A stretch of 43,889 nucleotides of DNA, taken from assembly GCA_020720815.1 (NCBI GenBank), contig DYNY01000009.1, forward strand, positions 1-43,889, written 5' to 3'. Within the stretch, counting starts at the first letter, position 1. The number at the start of each line of letters is the position of its first letter. This document shows positions 27,879 through 37,000 of this stretch, piece after piece. Under the pieces are notes generated by a model. It saw nothing but the letters and a program-made list of their open reading frames with translations. It ran no database searches and was not told the DNA's origin. The position numbers were made by a program, and so were the translations under genes. The stretch comes from Candidatus Elulimicrobium sp. Lineage in GTDB: Bacteria > Patescibacteriota > Minisyncoccia > Phycocordibacterales > UBA918.

Positions 27879-29183
27879 CTAAGCAGCCACCTTTAGGGTG
27901 GTTAGCTGTCGGTCGAAGGCACACCGATTGGCAGCCCCAAAAACCAACAGTTCTACTCCGTTATAACGCTTGCTGGCCTTGGTCTTCTGGAGCCTGACCT
28001 CGTCCTTCGGGTCATGCCCAGGCACACCAGTGACATAGACATACCCCAAACGGGCATGCTCGACCAAAATGGACACTTTGCCGACACCTTCGACCTGCAA
28101 GACAAAGGTCTGCGGTTCTTCCTTATCGCTCAGTCCAAGCGCCCGGCACAACATACCGAACCTGTCCGGAAACTGCACCTGCCGGCGAGTCGAGCTCGCC
28201 TTGTTCAAATCAACTTCGTCCTGTATGTTTTGTACCTGCTCGTCGAGCTCTTTGAACTCGTCCTTGACCATTCTGGTCTGTCGGCGGTTCTTGACGAGCT
28301 CGACGTAAGCCCAGAAGACCAACAAGGCAATGATGCCGATTGCACCAACAACATACAACAAATACTTCTCCACGGTGCTGACGCGACCGTCGACGGCCTT
28401 GGCTTTGGCTTCGAATGTACCCGCCGCCTTGATAGCAACAGTAGCCCGGTTCATGGCCGGTTCGGCCGCTTTGGTGGCGGCTATGCCAGCAGCGATGATC
28501 GTGGCATCAATCTGCTCGGCGACGCTCTTTTTGAGGGCGTCGCGGGCAGTGTTCTGCGCAACGATTTGCACTTTGAGGGCAGTCATCGCCTCGGCCGTCG
28601 GCGCCTTCTCCAATGCATCACGCAGGCTCGCGATCTCGGTTTCCTTGGCCGAGAGTTGTTGGCGAACCGAAATGATGGCTTGCGCATTCTCCGCCGCCTT
28701 CATTTCAAGCGCAGCTTGCGCCTTGGCAAAGGTGGCTTCGAGCGCCACGAGCTGCTCGGGTGTCACAGCCGCAACGTATGTCACAGCTGTGACGGGTGTC
28801 GCGACCGGTGTGGCGAAGGGGAAGAAGATCCCTTTGCCTTGCCCTTGCGCTTGGAGTTCGGCACCGGTCATGGTGTCGCTCCAGCCGTTGCGGGCCTTGA
28901 GCGCCGTGAAGCGCTCGGGTTTGTTGGCGCAGGCCGCCTGCCAAGCCGAAGCCTGGTTTTGGCAAACCCACACCAACACGGCGGCGGTGTAGATGGTGTC
29001 GGTCTCAGGGTCATACCCCTTGACGTCGCCCATCTCCACCTTCGCCAAATTCGTGAGGAACTGTTGCCAGTTACCAGACTTGGTCGACTCGATGAGGATG
29101 CGCTCCTCGGGGGCGTTGGCGAAGGCCTGTCCAACCCAAAGGAAGGACAGGACGGTCGCCAGGACGATTTGGACAAACTTCAT
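27879..29183 (-). CDS. GC-rich secreted/membrane protein with coiled-coil and TM; unknown function
   Basis: Signal peptide MKFVQIVLATVLSFLWVGQAFA; coiled-coil; TM YLLYVVGAIGIIALLVFWAYVELV; SD AAGGAG 6 nt upstream of ATG. Confidence 0.8.
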   Translation of the reverse strand: MKFVQIVLATVLSFLWVGQAFANAPEERILIESTKSGNWQQFLTNLAKVEMGDVKGYDPETDTIYTAAVLVWVCQNQASAWQAACANKPERFTALKARNGWSDTMTGAELQAQGQGKGIFFPFATPVATPVTAVTYVAAVTPEQLVALEATFAKAQAALEMKAAENAQAIISVRQQLSAKETEIASLRDALEKAPTAEAMTALKVQIVAQNTARDALKKSVAEQIDATIIAAGIAATKAAEPAMNRATVAIKAAGTFEAKAKAVDGRVSTVEKYLLYVVGAIGIIALLVFWAYVELVKNRRQTRMVKDEFKELDEQVQNIQDEVDLNKASSTRRQVQFPDRFGMLCRALGLSDKEEPQTFVLQVEGVGKVSILVEHARLGYVYVTGVPGHDPKDEVRLQKTKASKRYNGVELLVFGAANRCAFDRQLTTLKVAA

Positions 29184-29259
29184 GACTCACTCCTTAGATG
29201 AATGCCGATTGGGTCGCCCCAACTAGCACTTAGTTTCCGGGCGACCGGGATTCCCGCAG

Positions 29260-29742
29260 CTAGTGGCCGCAGGTGTTGGTGTTCGCGCAGGGCGATTCCA
29301 TCTTCAACGTCGCCATGTTGATGGCTTTTGCCACAGACTCGGCCTTGACTTGGTTATTGATTACCGTGCCATTGCACACACTGCCAGCCGGGCACTTACC
29401 CTTCTCGGCGACGGCGCGTGCCGTGTTGCCGTTGACGATGGCTGCACCGGTACCGCCCATGGCACCGACCGCCACTTGACCAGCGACGGTTTGGCCATGG
29501 ACTCGGTCCGGCGGAGCGGCGTTCTCTGCCAACTTGCACTTGCCGATGATGGGCTGACTGGTCTCCTTGTCGACCGGGCATTGGTATTCACCAACGCTCG
29601 TCGACGAACGATCCCAGCTATCCCCCACCGTTGTGGCGACGAAGTAGTTGCCGTTCGGCAACAACTTGGCCGAACTGGCGCAAGCGCCGAGCAGGACAGT
29701 GACGCACACGTGCACGAGGCTCAAGAAAAAGCGATTCTTCAT
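29260..29742 (-). CDS. GC-rich predicted lipoprotein, unknown function
   Basis: Lipobox VTVLLGAC; SD AAGGAG 6 nt upstream of ATG. Confidence 0.8.
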   Translation of the reverse strand: MKNRFFLSLVHVCVTVLLGACASSAKLLPNGNYFVATTVGDSWDRSSTSVGEYQCPVDKETSQPIIGKCKLAENAAPPDRVHGQTVAGQVAVGAMGGTGAAIVNGNTARAVAEKGKCPAGSVCNGTVINNQVKAESVAKAINMATLKMESPCANTNTCGH

Positions 29743-29775
29743 AACGATCTCCTTGATTCAGTTGGGTTGGGTTGT

Positions 29776-30504
29776 TTACCGGCAGACGCGCACTTGACGA
29801 ATTACCGTCATGACGTCGCCGGGGATATTGACGAAAGTGTCGGGTATCGCGACCTGACCGCGACAAACCAGGACCGAGAGTCCTGGCACATACACGAACT
29901 GGCCTGGCGACGGCACAATGTACCGTTGCGAGACCCAGCCACATTTCGGCACCGGGGCCTCGGCCTTGGGAGCCGGAGACGGAGGCGGAGACGGTGTTGC
30001 AGAGGGAGTCAGCGGCGGAGGGGGAGAAGGCGGGGGTACCGCCTCGAAGACCACGCCAACGTTGTTGCACGAACGACCCTTGTCGCCCATGAACCAGTAC
30101 GCAAAGACCCGGTCGCCGAGGTCGCACAGCAGTGCGACCTCGGGACGACCAATCGCCTTTTCCACATGGCGCGTGACCCGTGAACGTCCGCTCTCGCGAC
30201 CGTTCATATAGTCGAAAATTACCCCGTCGCGGACAAGCACCTTGCGGCACTCGCTCCCGCGGAGCTTCTCTTCTAGCGTCACACACATCTGCGGCGTGAG
30301 CCGGTCCTGCGGATCGACGGCGGCCGTGCGGTTGCATTGCTCAATCGCCGAACGCAGGGTCGGAGAGAAAGACGATGGCCGCATGCGCGTCCATTTCCCG
30401 AGCGCCGGATTCTCCGACGTCGGGTAGTCACTTGCCCAGCTGGGCACAGCAACCATGAGCAGCGCCGTGAGCGCCGCTCGCAAAGACATCCTGAGGATGC
30501 TCAT
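29776..30504 (-). CDS. GC-rich secreted protein with Pro/Ser/Thr-rich linker, unknown function
   Basis: Signal peptide ALTALLMVAVPSWA; PPPSPPPPLTPSATPSPPPSPAP linker; AAAGGAAG upstream of ATG. Confidence 0.78.
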   Translation of the reverse strand: MSILRMSLRAALTALLMVAVPSWASDYPTSENPALGKWTRMRPSSFSPTLRSAIEQCNRTAAVDPQDRLTPQMCVTLEEKLRGSECRKVLVRDGVIFDYMNGRESGRSRVTRHVEKAIGRPEVALLCDLGDRVFAYWFMGDKGRSCNNVGVVFEAVPPPSPPPPLTPSATPSPPPSPAPKAEAPVPKCGWVSQRYIVPSPGQFVYVPGLSVLVCRGQVAIPDTFVNIPGDVMTVIRQVRVCR

Positions 30505-30799
30505 GGCGTTTTTCTTCCTTTGGTTGTGTCACCGACTCTTGAGTTGAGCTGATGACGGTTTGAAATTTGATTCTATATTATTCTAAGTTGTCAAAGGACA
30601 AAGACGAGAGCTTTTGACCCTTATCCCCCTTTGTGAGTTTTACCCCACTTCATTAATTATGATAGCACACTTTATATAAAAAATCAAGTCTTGACGCCCA
30701 TTCTCTTTCAGGCCTTCTTTTGGCTTTTTTTTGCCATTAAAATAATATCGAGTGAGGCTTATACTCACTCGATAAACTGTTTTTAAATTAAAAAAGTCC

Positions 30800-30837
30800 C
30801 CGCTTGACCGTGAGGTATAGGCGGGGACTTTGGGTTG
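30800..30837. terminator. Hairpin AAAGTCCCCGC...GCGGGGACTTT
   Basis: 11-bp arms, immediately 3' of the minus-strand 30873 gene. Confidence 0.8.
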
Positions 30838-30872
30838 GTGGCAAAGTTAGACTCTGCCACGGGTTGCCGTGC

Positions 30873-31400
30873 TTACGGCGTGGCGGGGGTGGTCGTCGGT
30901 GCCGGCAGGTACTTCCACTGCGTCTGCAAGGACGCCGTGAACATGCTGTTGGTACCAGCGATGCTGGACACCGGGGCGGCTTGCGTGCCGATGCCCTGGT
31001 TGGTGGCCCGGGCGCCGGTCATCTGCTCTCCGATGATGTAGAGCTTGGCTTGGGTCGAAGAGCAGTCGACAGTGCAGTTCGGGTTGGAATTCCCGGTCAA
31101 GTACGTGTCCGCACCAAGCCGGAAAAACCCGTCGGCCAAGGTCGTGACGGTACCCTTGCCGTCGCCACCGACGTTGTAGCCCTGTCCGATGCTGGAACTG
31201 ATGTTCCAACCATTGACCGTGAGGCCAATGGGGGCCGGGGCCGGTGCGATGGTGCTGGTGCTGACCGTGACACCCGGAAGGGCTGTCGAGGTCTGGCCAT
31301 GGGCCATTGTGAGCAACCCCAAGGTGCCGAAGGTGGCCATGAGCAGCAGAGCTGCCAAACCAACGATGCCCTTACGGGCGTTGAAGAACAAGTTGCACAT
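30873..31400 (-). CDS. GC-rich secreted protein, unknown function
   Basis: MCNLFFNARKGIVGLAALLLMATFGTLGLLTMAHG signal; SD AAGGAG 9 nt upstream of ATG 31400. Confidence 0.75.
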   Translation of the reverse strand: MCNLFFNARKGIVGLAALLLMATFGTLGLLTMAHGQTSTALPGVTVSTSTIAPAPAPIGLTVNGWNISSSIGQGYNVGGDGKGTVTTLADGFFRLGADTYLTGNSNPNCTVDCSSTQAKLYIIGEQMTGARATNQGIGTQAAPVSSIAGTNSMFTASLQTQWKYLPAPTTTPATP

Positions 31401-31594
31401 GGCGGATTTCTCCTTGTTGCCATTAATGATAGCCAAGAGTGAAATACTCTCAACCGCTTGATCCACCGAAGGTGGAATCAGGCCCCGCCAAAGCGGGGGC
31501 CGTGAATTGTGGTGCACGTGATCAAGAAGGATATTCGAGACTCGTTACAATGACCCACAACCTCCGCTCCGGTAAGTACCTATTGAACAATATA

Positions 31595-31616
31595 CATGTA
31601 TTCGGTCAAAAGTCAA
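31595..31616 (-). promoter_or_regulatory. Promoter element TTGACTTTTGACCGAATACATG
   Basis: Same architecture as the element at 24625-24646; about 190 nt upstream of the 31400 start. Confidence 0.6.
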
Positions 31617-31752
31617 GCCAAAAAATGTCCCCTAAAACTATTTCTGTCCCAGATCCATACGAATTTTATTTAAAGAAAAAGATATAAAGGAAGAGTCTAT
31701 CCGCTTCTCAACCATCACTGTGCTACAATCTTTTTGAAGAAGACCATTACCT

Positions 31753-32322
31753 ATGAATAAAAAAGCTTTCCTTAATTTATTAAATGAGTTTTTGCCTGTA
31801 TTGGGGTTTTTCACGGCTGTACAGTTTTTTTCTTTTTATACTGCCACTAGTATTCTCATGGCACTCACTGTTTTGTCTTTGTCTGTCGGTTGGTACTTCG
31901 AGCGACACTTGCCCGTACTCCCTATTATCTCTGGTTTTTTTGTGATTATCTCTGGTTTTATAACCATCATCTATAAAACTCCAGATGCACTCATATTTGC
32001 CGATTCTCTATATTATTTTATGATGGGGCTAATAATCGCTACTGGTTTAATCTTTAAAATTAATATTTTAAAATTAATTTTTGCTCGCGTCTTTGCCGTG
32101 AAAGATATGGGCTGGAAAATTCTGGCTATTCGTTGGGTAGTAATTTTCTTACTCGGTGGAATTGCCAATGAAGTAGTACGACAGTTAGCTACCCCGGAAG
32201 TCTGGGTTCATTTCAAAATCCTTAAGGTCATTTTAATTACTATCTTTGGCTTATATCAATTTACCCTCTCGCGTAAGTATCGTATACCTGAAATCTCTAC
32301 TGATTGGGGGTTACGAAACTAG
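31753..32322 (+). CDS. Septation protein A-like membrane protein (YciB/IspZ)
   Basis: QFFSFYTATSILMALTVL; RWVVIFLLGGIANEVVRQLATPEVWVHFKIL. Confidence 0.75.
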   Translation: MNKKAFLNLLNEFLPVLGFFTAVQFFSFYTATSILMALTVLSLSVGWYFERHLPVLPIISGFFVIISGFITIIYKTPDALIFADSLYYFMMGLIIATGLIFKINILKLIFARVFAVKDMGWKILAIRWVVIFLLGGIANEVVRQLATPEVWVHFKILKVILITIFGLYQFTLSRKYRIPEISTDWGLRN

Positions 32323-32409
32323 TGCTTAGAAATTTCATTTAGCCTATTTCTTAATGTCATCAGTATAACATTGGAAATGTATTGAAAAATTGCGTACAAT
32401 CTACGTGTT

Positions 32410-33105
32410 ATGTCTCACACCGAAACCATTGTCATGTCTGTTGGAGGGTCCCTCATTGTTCCAGACCAGATTGATACTAATTTTTTAGCTGAATTAAAAA
32501 CCTTTATTACCAAAGAAACTAGTAGTGGTCGGCGATTTATTATTATTGCCGGTGGTGGTAAAACAGCCAGACGTTATCAGGAAGCAGCCGCAACAGTCAG
32601 CATCATGCAAAACGAAGACCTCGATTGGCTTGGGCTACACGCCACTCGCCTCAATGGTCACCTATTACTGACTATCTTTCGCGACTTGGCCCACCGCGTA
32701 ATGATTACTAATCCTGATGAAATATTGGATGTACCTAAAGACGCAAAACTCATAGTCGCAGCTGGGTATAGACCAGGAGCCTCAACCGACTTACGCGCGG
32801 TGCAAATTGCTGACCGCTTAAAAGCACATAAAGTGGTAAACCTTTCTAATACTGACTATGTCTATACTGACAACCCACACACCAATTCCGAAGCCAAGGA
32901 GTTAAAAAATATTAGTTGGGCTGAATTTAGATCTATAATTCCAGAAGACTGGCAACCTGGCATGTCGGCTCCGTTTGACCCGGTAGCGGCTAAGGAAGCT
33001 GAGAAACGAGGAATAGAAGTAGCCCAAATAAATGGCACAAAGCTGGCTGAGTTAGATAATTACTTAAACAATCAACCATTCGTTGGCACGAGGATTCACC
33101 CATAA
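32410..33105 (+). CDS. pyrH: UMP kinase (amino-acid kinase family)
   Basis: VMSVGGSLIVPD; IIIAGGGKTARRYQEAA; VVNLSNTDYVYTDNP. Confidence 0.85.
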   Translation: MSHTETIVMSVGGSLIVPDQIDTNFLAELKTFITKETSSGRRFIIIAGGGKTARRYQEAAATVSIMQNEDLDWLGLHATRLNGHLLLTIFRDLAHRVMITNPDEILDVPKDAKLIVAAGYRPGASTDLRAVQIADRLKAHKVVNLSNTDYVYTDNPHTNSEAKELKNISWAEFRSIIPEDWQPGMSAPFDPVAAKEAEKRGIEVAQINGTKLAELDNYLNNQPFVGTRIHP

Positions 33106-33117
33106 AATGGAGTTAGG

Positions 33118-33156
33118 AAAAAGCCCGAGAAAGCTTCGCTTTCTCGGGCTTTTTCT
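33118..33156. terminator. Hairpin AAAAAGCCCGAGAAAGC-ttc-GCTTTCTCGGGCTTTTT
   Basis: Perfect bidirectional terminator between convergent genes. Confidence 0.88.
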
Positions 33157-33161
33157 ATCAA

Positions 33162-33713
33162 CTACCGCTCATATCTTTTAATAAACTCATCTATCTTTTG
33201 ATGAAAAGCACCCATATCACCATCATTTTCAATAATTAAAGTTGATTCTTTAAGTGCGCCAAAAATATCCTGCTTGGTTGGATCATCCGGATTTGATTCC
33301 TTTATTTCCTGTTCACGCCACTGTTCGTACGTCACATCATCAGTTTCACTACCACGATTTACTATGCGTTCATAGCGAATCATTGGTTCAGCATCTATCC
33401 CTAAAACAATACCTCCCTGTTCTTTGAGGTATCTAGCTTCAGCCACTGCTCGAATACTTTCCACCACACAATTACCACCATGGTCTTTTGCCATCCCAAC
33501 TAATTGTTCAAAAATATAGGTTGGTCCATGTTCCTTGCGCAAATTATTGGCTACTTCAATCATTGTGTCACGATTTATCGGTAGACCAAGACGAGTGATC
33601 TCAGCAATAATAAAGGTGCGGGCGGAAAAGTGTGAAAAAGATTTCTGGTCTACTAGGTAGTCAGCCGCACAACCTTTACCTGCGCCAAATGAACCGGTGA
33701 GGCCGATGATCAT
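33162..33713 (-). CDS. P-loop nucleotide kinase-like protein (dephospho-CoA/dNMP kinase-like)
   Basis: MIIGLTGSFGAGKGCAADYL Walker A. Confidence 0.6.
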   Translation of the reverse strand: MIIGLTGSFGAGKGCAADYLVDQKSFSHFSARTFIIAEITRLGLPINRDTMIEVANNLRKEHGPTYIFEQLVGMAKDHGGNCVVESIRAVAEARYLKEQGGIVLGIDAEPMIRYERIVNRGSETDDVTYEQWREQEIKESNPDDPTKQDIFGALKESTLIIENDGDMGAFHQKIDEFIKRYER

Positions 33714-33719
33714 ACAAAT

Positions 33720-34703
33720 TTATTTTTTAGAGTTAGTCGCCTGTTTTTTTGTATGCCACTCTTCATACAATACCAATAACGGATTGGCGATAAAGATAGA
33801 GGAGTAAGCTCCGGCAACGACACCCACCATTAGAATCAGAATAAAATTCTGTGTTACCGAACTACCAAAGAAATACAAGGCTATTAACGCCAAAATAACT
33901 GTCAACGAGGTGTTAATCGAGCGAGCCATTGTTTCATCCACTGCTTGCCCAACAATCGCTCCAAATGGTTTAGCTAGAGTGTAAGTTGTTTCTGTGTGTT
34001 TGACCCCACCTATACCGTTAACCGTCTTTTGTTGCTCCGTTCTATGTTGTTTTAGTTTATCCCGTACACGGTCAAAAATAACAATCGTATCGTTCACTGA
34101 GTAGCCAAGAATAGTTAAGAGTACCGTAACGAAAAGAATATCCGCCTCCGCACCAGTGAAATAACCCAAAAGGCTCATCGCTGCCATTGGTACCAAAATA
34201 TCATGCATCAATACTACAATAGTAATAACCCCGTAGACCCAAGCACTAACCGGCCAACCAATTCCTGAAAAAGCAAAGGCCACATAACAGATAGTCAAGA
34301 TAAGCACGGCACCAATGGCCCAAACGGCTTTATCTTTTAATTCTTGACCAATGACTGGACCAACTGAGGTAAAGCGAGAGACTTCACCTCCCTCACCTAA
34401 GTTAGTCAGGGCTTCACCAAGCTTGATTCTTTCACTGTCATTAAGAGCCCTAGTACTTACTAGATAACCAGACCCCACTTCACTTGATGATTGACGAACT
34501 GAAGTTCCACCAAAATCAAATTCAGCAATCGCTGTTTCAACGGCTGACTTTTCCGGGAGAGTTTTATACCTCACTTCTATCAATGAACCACCAGTAAAAT
34601 CAATACTAGGCTTAAGTCCTAAGAAACCCACCACCAGTAAACAACCGCCAACAATTAATCCTGCAATTGTTAAGAAATATTTTTTATAACTAATTATTTT
34701 CAT
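33720..34703 (-). CDS. secF: Protein translocase subunit SecF
   Basis: IDFTGGSLIEVRY; ILGYSVNDTIVIFDRVRDKL; MARSINTSLT. Confidence 0.95.
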   Translation of the reverse strand: MKIISYKKYFLTIAGLIVGGCLLVVGFLGLKPSIDFTGGSLIEVRYKTLPEKSAVETAIAEFDFGGTSVRQSSSEVGSGYLVSTRALNDSERIKLGEALTNLGEGGEVSRFTSVGPVIGQELKDKAVWAIGAVLILTICYVAFAFSGIGWPVSAWVYGVITIVVLMHDILVPMAAMSLLGYFTGAEADILFVTVLLTILGYSVNDTIVIFDRVRDKLKQHRTEQQKTVNGIGGVKHTETTYTLAKPFGAIVGQAVDETMARSINTSLTVILALIALYFFGSSVTQNFILILMVGVVAGAYSSIFIANPLLVLYEEWHTKKQATNSKK

Positions 34704-34704
34704 A

Positions 34705-36129
34705 CTATTTCTTTATCAGTCCGGTTCCGAATAAATATGGCCAGATTCCACCATCGCTTCGCTTGACATCCGGCAAAGCCATCAGTAGCGTGCGCGTAAA
34801 CACAATAGCTGAAAGCATCGAGGTAAGAATACCTAAGCCCAAAACCAGTGCAAAACCTTTTATTAATGAGGTACCGAACCAAAATAGGATGGCCGCAGAA
34901 AGAAGCCCGGTGACGTTACTATCTTTAATAGCTGTCCAGGCCCGACGGAAACCTTCCTCGGCTGCTTCTTGACTACTTTTACCAGAACGAAATTCTTCCT
35001 TCATACGTTCAAATATCAGCACGTTAGCATCTACCGCCATACCCAGAGAAAGTACGAATCCAGCCAAACCAGCGGCTGTTAGAGTAACGGGAATAAACAT
35101 AAAGATGGATAAAGTCACGGCCACATAGAAACCAAGGGCTATGCCGGCTACCAGTCCTGATACGCGATACCACAAAATTAGGAAAATAGAAATTAGAGCA
35201 AATCCCACCACTCCAGCTTTGAAGCTTTGACTCAAAACACCTGCTCCTAAAGTGGCATCAATGGTTTGGGTACTAGCCAAAGTAATTGGTACTGGCAGAG
35301 CACCAAAGTTAAGATTTTCAGCCAAAGCTCTAGCTTCCACTGCAGAAAAGCCACCTGAAATAATCGCTTTTCCACCCACAATTGTTTCATTAATCCGTGG
35401 CGCAGAAATTGGTTGACCATCCAAGAAGATAGCTAATTGAGAACCAACATTATTCTTAGTAATCTCAACAAATAAATCAGCCCCCTCTTGATTGAAACTA
35501 ATAGAAACAACCGGCTCATTAGCTAACTGTCCAGTTTTACTACCAGTAAATTCAAGTGCAGCACTTTCTAGATAACGACCGGTTAAACCAGTAGCAATGT
35601 AAGGATCACCTAGAGCGGCAATTGAGGAAGCTAGTAGAGCTGGATCTGTGTTAGTAGCTGTATTATCTTCAGACAAACGCAACAACTCATCTTGTTTTGC
35701 CAACTTCTCTGCATCAATTAATTTAAATTCCAAAAGCGGTGTTTGTCCGATTTCAGCCACAGCTTCAGCCACATCGGTCACTCCTGGTAATTCAATTACT
35801 AAACGCTCACGCTTTTCACCTGAGACGATACTACTGTGTTCAACGTAAACAGCATTTTCCTCTGTACCTAAGCGATTTACTCTGGTCTCTATAACACTAC
35901 GCAGAACATTCATCAGTTCCGGCACATCTGAAGCTTTGACACTAGAAGTGTCGGCTTCATATACGAGATGTGAACCTCCAGCTAAATCAAGACCAAGCTT
36001 AAAGGGGTGTTTAGCCCCCTCATTAGTGGCGTTTGTGTAAACAAAAAAACTTAAATAACCTAAAACCGTGATAATTAGTATGGCTCTAAATACTCTTAAA
36101 AACCTAACTGAACTTGATTCTGTGGACAT
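34705..36129 (-). CDS. secD: Protein translocase subunit SecD
   Basis: FKLGLDLAGGSHLVYEAD; VLSLGMAVDANVLIFERMKEE. Confidence 0.95.
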   Translation of the reverse strand: MSTESSSVRFLRVFRAILIITVLGYLSFFVYTNATNEGAKHPFKLGLDLAGGSHLVYEADTSSVKASDVPELMNVLRSVIETRVNRLGTEENAVYVEHSSIVSGEKRERLVIELPGVTDVAEAVAEIGQTPLLEFKLIDAEKLAKQDELLRLSEDNTATNTDPALLASSIAALGDPYIATGLTGRYLESAALEFTGSKTGQLANEPVVSISFNQEGADLFVEITKNNVGSQLAIFLDGQPISAPRINETIVGGKAIISGGFSAVEARALAENLNFGALPVPITLASTQTIDATLGAGVLSQSFKAGVVGFALISIFLILWYRVSGLVAGIALGFYVAVTLSIFMFIPVTLTAAGLAGFVLSLGMAVDANVLIFERMKEEFRSGKSSQEAAEEGFRRAWTAIKDSNVTGLLSAAILFWFGTSLIKGFALVLGLGILTSMLSAIVFTRTLLMALPDVKRSDGGIWPYLFGTGLIKK

Positions 36130-36177
36130 AATAAAATAAATTTATGGTGTTGTTATAGCATATTGCTAAACACTTTC

Positions 36178-36984
36178 CTATTGACGACTTTGCAATTTGA
36201 GGAGATTGTTAAACAAAATTGCAATAGTTAAAGGGCCAATTCCACCTGGCACCGGCGTAAAAATTGAGGCTTTATTAGACACATCTTTATGGGCATCGCC
36301 AACTAGTACTCCGCCATCTTCTGATGCACCGGCATCAAAAACAACTACTCCTTCTTTTATCATTTCTGGTAAAAGAAGATTTTGCTGTCCTACGCCCAAG
36401 ACGATTATATCGGCTTCTTTAGTAGCTTTATAAATGTCATCTTTATTAGTTTTAGCCTCTACCACTAAAACCTTTGCCCCCTTACTTTGGGCATAGAACA
36501 AAACTGGCTTGCCCACTAATCGACCAGCCCCAAATATCACCACCTGTTTATCTTTCCAATCAAGTTTATATCGCTTTGAAATATAATCAATCGCTCCGAC
36601 GACCGGCGGTAGGATTGTGGCTTCTTCACCCTGGTAGGAAAAAGCATCGACGTCTGAATCCTTTGGTATAGCTAAGAGCACTTCTGCCGTATCAATATGA
36701 TGAGGTAGTGGTAACTGTACAATCACTCCAGAGCAGTCTGCAGCGGCTTTTAACACCGCTTCAATCACAGTCTCGGTTGTTGCTTCAGCTGACAATATAT
36801 TGGTTGTTATCTGAATCCCCAACGAACTGGCAATATTTTTTTTCAGCTCTAAATACTTTTGTGTTTCAAAATTTGGATTACAGGCAACGATAGCTAAACA
36901 AAGTGGCTCATGAAGTCCTGCCACTTGATTGGCTATCTCTGTCTTAATCTCTGTCGCCAGAGTTCGTCCGTCTACTATATTCAT
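36178..36984 (-). CDS. folD: Methylenetetrahydrofolate dehydrogenase/cyclohydrolase (FolD), somewhat divergent
   Basis: GVIVQLPLPHHID; FGAGRLVGKPV; TPVPGGIGPLTIAILFNN. Confidence 0.88.
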   Translation of the reverse strand: MNIVDGRTLATEIKTEIANQVAGLHEPLCLAIVACNPNFETQKYLELKKNIASSLGIQITTNILSAEATTETVIEAVLKAAADCSGVIVQLPLPHHIDTAEVLLAIPKDSDVDAFSYQGEEATILPPVVGAIDYISKRYKLDWKDKQVVIFGAGRLVGKPVLFYAQSKGAKVLVVEAKTNKDDIYKATKEADIIVLGVGQQNLLLPEMIKEGVVVFDAGASEDGGVLVGDAHKDVSNKASIFTPVPGGIGPLTIAILFNNLLKLQSRQ

Positions 36985-37000
36985 AAGTGGCTAGTATACA

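Noticed and set aside
28014-31442. Long plus-strand ORFs (28014..29201, 29263..30183, 30804..31442) opposite the GC-rich genes
   Set aside because: Shadow ORFs typical of high-GC coding DNA. The minus-strand ORFs have signal peptides, a lipobox, SDs and terminators; the plus-strand ones have low-complexity His/Arg/Gly-rich translations.
24162-31620. GC-rich stretches as assembly chimeras from a contaminating organism
   Set aside because: Three separate loci share promoter blocks embedded in AT-rich sequence and sit neatly between native genes and terminators; chimerism cannot be fully excluded without reads.
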